From Myxococcales bacterium (GTDB lineage: Bacteria; Myxococcota_A; Bradymonadia; Bradymonadales; Bradymonadaceae), in assembly GCA_007131755.1 (NCBI GenBank), contig SLPW01000514.1, positions 1 to 32,420 on the forward strand: a stretch of 32,420 nucleotides of DNA. The letters run 5' to 3'. The notes under the pieces were generated by a model. The model searched no databases. It saw nothing but the letters and a program-made list of their open reading frames with translations, and was not told where the DNA came from. This document shows positions 10,354 to 17,500 of the stretch, piece after piece. Positions within the stretch are counted from its first letter, which is position 1; each line of letters begins with the position of its first letter. The translations under genes and the position numbers were made by a program.

Positions 10354-11268
10354 ATGCAGATTGCTGCTGCCGTGGCCGAGGCGGCCCACCGGATCGGGCT
10401 GTCATTGAGCGTCGACGGCGACCCCTCGCTGCCGATCAAGATGCACCGCAGCGGCTGGACCGTCGAGATCGACGCCGCCGATCTCTTCGACGCCTCAAAA
10501 AGTCGCACCCATCACCTCCGGGCGGCCTGGGCGCTCCTGGGCGTGCGCCTGGGCATCGACAAATTGAGCGCCTCCGACGACGACGAACCCGCCCCCTCCT
10601 CTCCGCAACAATTTCGACGAACTCCTGTGCGGCGCTATCACGAGGCCCCTTCGGTCCACGGCGATCGCCTCCAATTTCTGGTGCCCACCATAACGCGTCA
10701 GACCTTCGAAGCCGTCGCCGGGACCACTGCTTTGAGTCGCAACTGGCTATTCATCCAACTGGAGATCCTCCTGTTGCGGGAGACGGGAAAGCGTCTCGAC
10801 ATCCTGACCGACGACGAATCTCAGCCCAATGACAGCAGCGATGATCGACGCTGGCAAAAAGCGCGCTCCGCCCTTTTCTATCAGTCCTATAAAATACGTC
10901 CCATATCGACGGTTGACGTCCCCGGCGGAAGACTGCGCATTATCGAGACCGGTGAGGGCTTCGGCGCATCGCGAGCGCTGCTTCTCCCCGAATTCGACTA
11001 TGACGCCTCCCGGGACTACGGCTACCTGGCGATTCCCACCCGAGATCGACTCATCATCGCCCGACCTCGCGAACGCGAGGTCGCCCCGCAGATGCTCCCT
11101 GGTCTGCGCGACGCTCTCACGGACTCCATGGGCTCGTCCAACTTCGCCCTCACCGACGCCATCGTACAACTGGAGCCCGACAACCTACGCCTTCTCCAAG
11201 AGCCCACCCTTCGCCTCGACATCGATCCTCCACCCTCGGAGCGTATCCTCTCCGTGACTCCTCCTTGA
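10354..11268 (+). CDS. DUF1444-like protein, copy 1
   Basis: A 304-residue cytoplasmic protein with no membrane segment. The C-terminal two-thirds resembles the DUF1444 (YtpQ-type) fold as I recall it: a strand-loop GEGFGASRALL near 198-208 matches the family's G-x-D-A-S-R region, and YLAIPTRDRLIIA near 223-235 matches its hydrophobic P-x-x-D-x-L/V-L-x-A strand. An NWLFIQLEILLLRETGK region near 129-145 may match the family's nucleating helix. The function of DUF1444 is unknown. The ATG follows directly on the phosphoesterase stop and is preceded by GGAGG inside that gene, so translation is probably coupled. The N-terminal 100 residues match nothing I know. The next gene encodes a diverged relative. 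Confidence 0.85.
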   Translation: MQIAAAVAEAAHRIGLSLSVDGDPSLPIKMHRSGWTVEIDAADLFDASKSRTHHLRAAWALLGVRLGIDKLSASDDDEPAPSSPQQFRRTPVRRYHEAPSVHGDRLQFLVPTITRQTFEAVAGTTALSRNWLFIQLEILLLRETGKRLDILTDDESQPNDSSDDRRWQKARSALFYQSYKIRPISTVDVPGGRLRIIETGEGFGASRALLLPEFDYDASRDYGYLAIPTRDRLIIARPREREVAPQMLPGLRDALTDSMGSSNFALTDAIVQLEPDNLRLLQEPTLRLDIDPPPSERILSVTPP

Positions 11269-11347
11269 ATTTGGTCGGTTTTCCTCCCTATATGCGTGTC
11301 TATACGTCAGTGCGTGCCGTCCTCTCTCTTCTTTCCCAGGACCAAAT
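11269..11347 (+). promoter_or_regulatory. Leader bounded by an inverted repeat that covers the ribosome site
   Basis: ATTTGGTC (11269-11276), right after the preceding stop, is an exact inverted copy of GACCAAAT (11340-11347), which ends at the ATG of the next gene. The AGGA ribosome site (11338-11341) overlaps the right arm. Pairing would close a 63-base loop and hide the start. This may be translational control or, given only 8 bp and a long loop, chance. Confidence 0.35.
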
Positions 11348-12157
11348 ATGAGCGACACCGATCATCTCCATGAGCTAACCGAGGTCCTGCGCAGCCGACG
11401 CCTGGAAGTCGACCTCGTCGAGGACACCCTCAACGTCAGCCAGGGAACGGGGATCATGGCCCACAAGGCCCATCTCGATCCTCGCCCCCTGCTCGACATC
11501 TTGAGCGATGACGAGGCCCATCGGCGCCGACAGATCGCCGCCTACGCAAGCGGCGTCAAACACGTCCTCCTCGAACCTGCTCGATCCAAGGCTGCACAGT
11601 GGGACTTCATCAAAAGCGCCGGCGGCCTCCTTCCCGGTTTGCACGTCTCCACCTTCGAACTCGGCGTAGAAGCCGCCGCCGGTGAGTCACCCTGGACCCT
11701 CGATTTTCCCGGCGATCTCATCGTCGCCTATTTTATCAAGCTCGACCGCGGCATCCGCGTCCTGACCGCTCCCCAGGTCCAGCGCTGGGACGTCAGCGAC
11801 GACCGCATCACCTCCGCCGCCCGAAGTCTCCTCTTTCACAACACGCGCCACCAGACCTTCCAGCCCTTCGGCGATACGCAATCGGTGCGCCGCCTTCACG
11901 CCGGTGACGGCCATGACGCCGCCCGATGCCTCGTCATCGCAGACGCCTTTTATACCGAGATCGACTCCGGTTTTCGCTTCTCCCTGCCCACGCCCGATCA
12001 CTTCCTCTGCGTCTTCAATAATAACGACGAAACCATGGCAGAATTGAGCGCCGCGACCAAAGAGGTGTACCGCGACGCCGACTATCCGCTGTCAGAAACC
12101 CTCTTTCGCTTTGAATCGGGACGTCCCCTGCCTCTGGAGGAAACCGACCATGAGTGA
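11348..12157 (+). CDS. DUF1444-like protein, copy 2
   Basis: A 269-residue soluble protein. Like its upstream neighbour it follows a DUF1444-like plan: GDLIVAYFIKLDRGIRVLT near 121-139, a helix containing the AARSLLFHNTR stretch near 156-166, a GDGHDAARCLVIADAF strand-loop near 185-200 and FSLPTPDHFLCVFNN near 209-223. The two proteins align in this order but share little exact sequence, which suggests an old duplication. The function is unknown. The ATG is preceded by AGGA and by an inverted repeat. The last 8 bases overlap the start of the DUF1285-like gene, so the two are very likely translated together. Confidence 0.85.
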   Translation: MSDTDHLHELTEVLRSRRLEVDLVEDTLNVSQGTGIMAHKAHLDPRPLLDILSDDEAHRRRQIAAYASGVKHVLLEPARSKAAQWDFIKSAGGLLPGLHVSTFELGVEAAAGESPWTLDFPGDLIVAYFIKLDRGIRVLTAPQVQRWDVSDDRITSAARSLLFHNTRHQTFQPFGDTQSVRRLHAGDGHDAARCLVIADAFYTEIDSGFRFSLPTPDHFLCVFNNNDETMAELSAATKEVYRDADYPLSETLFRFESGRPLPLEETDHE

Positions 12158-12665
12158 AAGACACCCCGAAATTGACCCCACCCTGCCCGAAGTGGTTCAA
12201 AATTTTCTCAGAAGCGGCGCCGAACTCGAGGAGATCCGTCTCGACGAACGCGGCGAATGGACACACGAGGGATTGCGTTTCGAAAACTCCCGTCTCATCG
12301 GGCTCTTCTCCCGCAGCATCGGACGCACCGAGGGAGGCACGTGGATCCTCGAGATCGGGCCCTTTACGTACCCCATCACCGTCGAGGACACCGGGTTTTT
12401 CGTCGAAGCCGTCGACTGGTCCGAACAGCCGCCCCGCCTACGCCTGAGCGACGACACCTCAGAACCCCTGGACGTCCACTCCTTGGAATACCGCCCCGGC
12501 GGACGTCTCTACTGCCGGATCAAAGACGGCGCCTTCCGCGCTCGTTTCAAACACAACGCCTACCACTCCATCATGGACCACCTTCACGAAGAGGACGGCA
12601 AGGTCATCCTCTCCGTGACCGGCACCCAGATATGCCTCGCCGACCTCGATGAGTTGCGGGAGTGA
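12150..12665 (+). CDS. DUF1285-like protein
   Basis: A 171-residue soluble protein matching the DUF1285 family pattern: an acidic strand and turn (IRLDERGEWTHEG) near 36-48, LIGLFSRSIGR near 55-65, a GTWILEIG strand near 69-76, ITVEDTGFFVEAVD near 82-95, and a closing RARFKHNAYHSIMDHL near 134-149 like the family's R-x-N-x-x-Y/F-x-x-L helix. DUF1285 proteins have a structure but no assigned activity. The ATG at 12150 lies inside the end of the previous gene and has GGAGG upstream; the longer frame from 12111 lacks a site. It is the last gene of the 9424-12665 cassette. After it, 147 bases without a gene precede the PilZ gene. Confidence 0.87.
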   Translation: MSERHPEIDPTLPEVVQNFLRSGAELEEIRLDERGEWTHEGLRFENSRLIGLFSRSIGRTEGGTWILEIGPFTYPITVEDTGFFVEAVDWSEQPPRLRLSDDTSEPLDVHSLEYRPGGRLYCRIKDGAFRARFKHNAYHSIMDHLHEEDGKVILSVTGTQICLADLDELRE

Positions 12666-12812
12666 TCAATTCATCGTCGAAAAAATTTGCAGTCTTCTCA
12701 CCACTCCCTAGTGTCTACCTTGTACCTGCCAACGCCGCAGTCCCCAGATTGGCGTTCGCAGCCCTCGTGCCAAGGATGGCCGAATCAGTTCCCGCAGTGA
12801 CACGGAGTCGTC

Positions 12813-13256
12813 ATGAATACCAACCAGTTTTCGTCCCAACAGTCCCCGGAAAAACGAAACGGAGCCGAGGGCACCAACCAGGTGCTGACTCTGCGCTCCG
12901 GAACGGGCGCCCCCATCTTCGAGCCCGGACCCCACACCCGGATTCGTCGCAATCCGGTCCGGGCCATCGCATCCCTTACGTGGGAGGGCGGACCTCGCGA
13001 AGTCTTCGGACAAATCCGAGACGTCAGCCTCACCGGTTGTTTGCTGCGCACGGAATCCACGATCCCCGTCGATTCCGATCTTGATATCACCATCACCCTC
13101 GTCGGCGCTCGCAGCGAGGCTGGTTTTGAAGTGCGCGCCACCGTTCGCCGTCAGACCACAATTGACGGACGCCGTGGATACGGCCTCGAATTCCTCTTTC
13201 CTTCGACCCGACACCGAAGGGCCGTGCAGGCCCTCTACTCCGAGACTGCCCGTTGA
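12813..13256 (+). CDS. PilZ-domain c-di-GMP receptor protein
   Basis: A 147-residue protein with an unstructured N-terminal 40 residues and one PilZ domain (about 41-140). Both ligand motifs are present and correctly ordered: R-x-x-x-R in RRNPVR (R46 and R50) and D-x-S-x-x-G in DVSLTG (70-75), so c-di-GMP binding is likely. An ACGGAG site precedes the ATG. The stop is three bases before the start of a CDP-alcohol phosphotransferase gene, which suggests cotranscription and perhaps control of that membrane enzyme by c-di-GMP. Single PilZ proteins usually act by binding a partner; the partner here is not known. Confidence 0.92.
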   Translation: MNTNQFSSQQSPEKRNGAEGTNQVLTLRSGTGAPIFEPGPHTRIRRNPVRAIASLTWEGGPREVFGQIRDVSLTGCLLRTESTIPVDSDLDITITLVGARSEAGFEVRATVRRQTTIDGRRGYGLEFLFPSTRHRRAVQALYSETAR

Positions 13257-13259
13257 CCC

Positions 13260-14477
13260 ATGGAGATTCTGGTCGTCGTTGACGCCACGAATTCCCGCGC
13301 GCCCGACGGCCCGGCGACAGTAGTCGCCGGGCTGTCTCTTTTGGAGCGCTCCCTGCGGCTGGCCGAGATCTGCGGGGGCGACGAAATTCTCCTCTGCACT
13401 ACCAATCCTTCCGCCCTTCCCCCCTGCGACATCGCTCACCGCAAAATCTCCGTCCAACCCATCTCTCCCGGCGATCCCCTCGACCCCAGGCTCCGACCCG
13501 ATATCGTCCTCTTCCTCGATGCCGAAACGGTCTACGATCGTTCATATCTACAGCAGGTCGTGAAGTCCTTTACAGACACCGACCCGGGAGAGGCCGTCCG
13601 TACAGCCGATGCACTCCTGGCAATGAAGCGGCTCGCTCCCGACGAAAAACTTCAACCAACACCCGAAAAACTCCTAAAGCATCGCTATAACTTCCCCCCT
13701 CGACTATCAGGTGGTTGGACCGTGCCCGTCGACTCTCGCCGTGCCGCGCAGCGCGCGGAGCGACGCATCTGGAATAGCTGCCGAAAGCCCGAAGACGGAA
13801 TCATCTCCAGACACCTCAACCGCCACTTCAGCCTCGCCATAAGTCGACGCCTGGCTCCCACGTCTCTACGACCCGATCACGTCACGGCCGTCACATTTTT
13901 TCTCGGCATCGCCGCCGCGCTGGCGGCGGCCATCGGCGGATACGCCGGATTTCTGGTCGCCGGCGTCCTCTATCAGTTAAATTCGATCATCGACGGAGTC
14001 GACGGAGAGCTGGCTCGCGCACGTTATGAGTTCAGCCTGCGTGGAGAGTGGCTGGATACGCTGAGCGACGATCTATCGGATCTATTGATCTACCTCGGCA
14101 TCGGCATCGGTGCCTGGCGCACCGCCGTCGAATTTCCGGGCCCCTTCGAGCCCACCGCCTGGCTTGCGCTAGGGATCACCGCTGCCGTCGCCAAGCTCGC
14201 CACCATCGTTATCTATTACCGATGGCTCGCCAGGCGCGGCCGAGGCGATCTCCTCTCCTTTCAGTGGAGCTTCGAAAAAAATAGCGACGGCAATACCACA
14301 GATCGCATCCTTCGAAGCCTGCGCTATCTCTTTCGCAAGGACTTCGTCGTCTTCCTGGCCATGATCATGAGTTTTGGCGGCTATCTCCCTCATCTGCTGC
14401 TTCTGCTTGCTCCGGGCAATCTCGTCGTCGCCCTGAGTGTTCTGCTTCAACACCGCACGTTCAGCGAAGAATTTTGA
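13260..14477 (+). CDS. CDP-alcohol phosphotransferase with degenerate nucleotidyltransferase-like N-terminus
   Basis: A 405-residue integral membrane protein. The C-terminal half has the complete CDP-alcohol phosphotransferase signature D-G-x2-A-R-x8-G-x3-D-x3-D (D248, G249, A252, R253, G262, D266, D270) inside several transmembrane helices (about 207-240, 273-290, 299-320, 345-395). These enzymes transfer a phospho-alcohol from a CDP-activated donor to an acceptor alcohol. The first 150 residues look like a worn Rossmann nucleotidyltransferase (VVAGLSLLERSLRLAEICGG) without the usual glycine-rich NTP loop. The layout recalls bifunctional inositol-1-phosphate cytidylyltransferase/DIPP synthases, but the first activity is probably lost. 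Substrate is uncertain: an inositol-phosphate solute or a phospholipid head group is possible. It is paired with the upstream PilZ gene. Confidence 0.88.
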   Translation: MEILVVVDATNSRAPDGPATVVAGLSLLERSLRLAEICGGDEILLCTTNPSALPPCDIAHRKISVQPISPGDPLDPRLRPDIVLFLDAETVYDRSYLQQVVKSFTDTDPGEAVRTADALLAMKRLAPDEKLQPTPEKLLKHRYNFPPRLSGGWTVPVDSRRAAQRAERRIWNSCRKPEDGIISRHLNRHFSLAISRRLAPTSLRPDHVTAVTFFLGIAAALAAAIGGYAGFLVAGVLYQLNSIIDGVDGELARARYEFSLRGEWLDTLSDDLSDLLIYLGIGIGAWRTAVEFPGPFEPTAWLALGITAAVAKLATIVIYYRWLARRGRGDLLSFQWSFEKNSDGNTTDRILRSLRYLFRKDFVVFLAMIMSFGGYLPHLLLLLAPGNLVVALSVLLQHRTFSEEF

Positions 14478-14573
14478 ACCCTCTTCGCATTCGGCGGGTG
14501 AAATTCCCTCGGCGGTGCGCTACGGTGGGTTGACCTCTCGGATTTTATCCCCGCTCACTCCAAGGACATCCAA

Positions 14574-17500
14574 ATGTCGTATCCGAGGGTGCGCTGCACC
14601 CATCACCTGTCGCTTCTCGTCGCCGGCACCATTGCCGCCACAATTTTCGGACTCGGTTGTGGCTCCAGCGATGTGGACCCCTTCGAAAACCAGGACATCA
14701 TCATCGACGATGTCGAGGGCTACGATGTCCCCGACGCAGGTGACGTGGATCCCTCCGATCCCGACACGGACATCCCCGACACGGACATCCCCGACACGGA
14801 CATCCCCGATACGGACATCCCCGACGTCGATCCGCCTGATCCGGACGATATCGTAGAATGCGACAACCCCCTTCCCGAACCGCCGGCCGGTGAGCGCTGC
14901 GTGGTTCTTCCCGGAACCAACGATCACCTCGTTTTTCAGGGAACCCTTCTCGTCGGTGACGAGATCTACGAAGAGGGTACGCTCATCGTCGACGATCAGG
15001 CGCCGAACCGCCGTATTGAGTGCGCGGGCTGTGATTGCGCCGATGATCCCATCGTCGACGAAGCGACCATCGTCTCCTGCCCCGACACGGTCATCTCGCC
15101 GGGTCTCATCAACCCTCACGACCACCTGACCTTCGCCCAGGGCTGGCCCCAGCCTCACGGTGATGAACGCTACGACCACCGCCACGACTGGCGTACCGGA
15201 GCCCGCGGCCACTCCAGAATTAATGTATCTCCTTCCGGTGGCAGCAATAACGCCGTCAGCAGTTATGGCGAACTGCGCATGCTCTTCGGAGGCGCTACGA
15301 GCATCGCTGGCTCTACGGCCGCCGCCGACGCCAGCGGCCTTTTGCGAAACCTCGACCAGCTTGACGAAACAGAAGGACTCGAGACCATCGACGTGCGCTA
15401 CAGCACCTTTCCCCTCGGTGACTCCGACGGAACCCTCCTCGCCGAGGGCTGCGCCTACGGAAATATCGACAGCGAATATGACGACGGCATCTACCTTCCC
15501 CACATCGCCGAGGGCATCGACGACGAGGCCAGAAACGAAATCCACTGCCTCGCCGGTGCCTCGGGACGAAATCTGATCCAAGACAACACCTCCATCATCC
15601 ACGGCATCGCCGTCAACGCCCGCGACGTGGCCATGATCGCCGATCGCGGCGCGACGCTCGTCTGGTCACCGCGCACCAATATCGATCTCTACGGCAACAC
15701 CGCACCGGTCCCTCTATATCACCGCTTCGGCGTCCCCATCGGCCTCGGCACCGATTGGTCCACCAGCGGTTCCATGAATATGCTCCGCGAGTTGGAGTGC
15801 GCCGACTATCTCAACCGCATGCACTTCAACAACACCTTTACGGACGCCGAATTGTGGAAGATGGCCACCTACTGGGCCGCCATCACCATGGGCGCCGACC
15901 ATAAGCTGGGCCTTCTGTACCCGAACTACGTCGCCGACATCACGATCTTCGACGACAGGGGCCGAACTCCCTATCGGGCCATCATCGACGCCGACATCGA
16001 CGAAATTGCCCTCGTCTTGCGTGGCGGAGAGCCCCTGTACGGTGACGCCCAACTCGTCGAGGACCTCGTCGGCGCCACGGACTCCGAACAATGCGAATTG
16101 GTCGACGTCTGCGATCGCGACCGCCGCGTTTGCGTGGAGCTCGATATCGGTGAGACCATCGCCGATCTGGAGGCGGCGATCCCCGAAGACTCCTACCCCC
16201 TCTTCTTCTGCGGTGATCCGGAAGACGAACCGACCTGTGTCCCATCGCGCCCCAGCGAATACGACGGCATCACCGGCTCCGACAGCTCCGGCGACGGCGT
16301 CCCGGACTCCGTCGACAACTGCCCCGACTACTTCAACCCCATCCGCCCCATGGACGGCGGGATTCAGTCCGATATCAACGGCAACGGCATCGGCGATGTC
16401 TGCGATCCCTGTCCGTTGAGCGAAGATCTGGACTGCACTCACATCGATCCCGGTGACTGGTCCGGGGACGGTGTGCCCAACGAAGAGGACAACTGCCCCT
16501 TTCACTACAACCCACTACAGGAAGACTCATCCGGCGACGGCGTCGGTGATGTATGTAGCCCCTGCCCGGACCGGGAGATCACGCCCGGTCGACCCTGCCC
16601 CTACGATATCTACGAGATCAAAAACGGTGATGTCGACGAAGGCACAGCCCTGGAGCTTCGCGACGTCCTGGTGACGGCCGTCAATGTCGGCGAGGGGCTC
16701 TTCGTTCAGGTCCATCCCGAAGAAGAGGGCTTTCAGGGCGTCGATCGCAGCGGCCTCTACGTCTATCTGCGTCACGACCTCGAGGATGAGGAATTCCCTC
16801 AGCCGGGCGACCGGATCAGTATCGTCGGCTCCGTCAGCGTCTTCTTCAGCCAGACCCAACTCGCAGACGTGTCGACCGTCGAAATTCTGTCCTCGGGCCA
16901 CGAACTCCCGGAGCCGGAGCTCGTCACCCCTGAAGAGGTGGAAAACGGTGGCTCTCGCCAGTGGGATCTTGAAGGAGTCCTCGTCGAAGTCCAGGACCTG
17001 ACCGTCACCGACGACGACCCCGGCCCGGGAGCCGGTCAGCAGGAATCTCCCGACGAATTCGTCGTCAACGACTCTCTCTACGTCAATAACTTCTTCTACA
17101 CCATCGATCCCAAACCCCAGGTAGGCGACACCTTTGAATCCATCACCGGTGTATTGCGCTGGGCCAATAGCAGAAGCCGCCTCGAGCCTCGTGGAGAGGA
17201 CGATATCGTCGACGGGCCCCCACAATTGGATCGCTTCGATCCCGACGTCGTCTACGCCGAGGTCTCGGCCTCCCCTATTCCCATGCTCAACCTCTACCTC
17301 GATCGACCCGCTGAGGAGCTCATCGACATTAGCCTCAACTCCAGCGACTCCGATATCGTCTTCGTCGAGGATGAAGTCTCCTTCCAGCCCGGCCAGGAGT
17401 CGATCTCGGTGGAGATTCAAGCCCTCCAGGCACAACAGACGCCGGTGATCATCGAGGCCTTCGATGGCGAGGTCACCGTCAGCGCCACCGTCTACACCTA

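Noticed and set aside
12662-13084. Plus-strand frame overlapping the PilZ gene
   Set aside because: It overlaps the well-supported PilZ gene in another frame and its translation is Arg/His/Pro-rich.
14520-15602. 360-codon minus-strand frame over the start of the amidohydrolase lipoprotein
   Set aside because: Shadow of the biased plus-strand gene; includes the translated Asp-Thr-Asp-Ile-Pro repeat in reverse and no recognisable domain.
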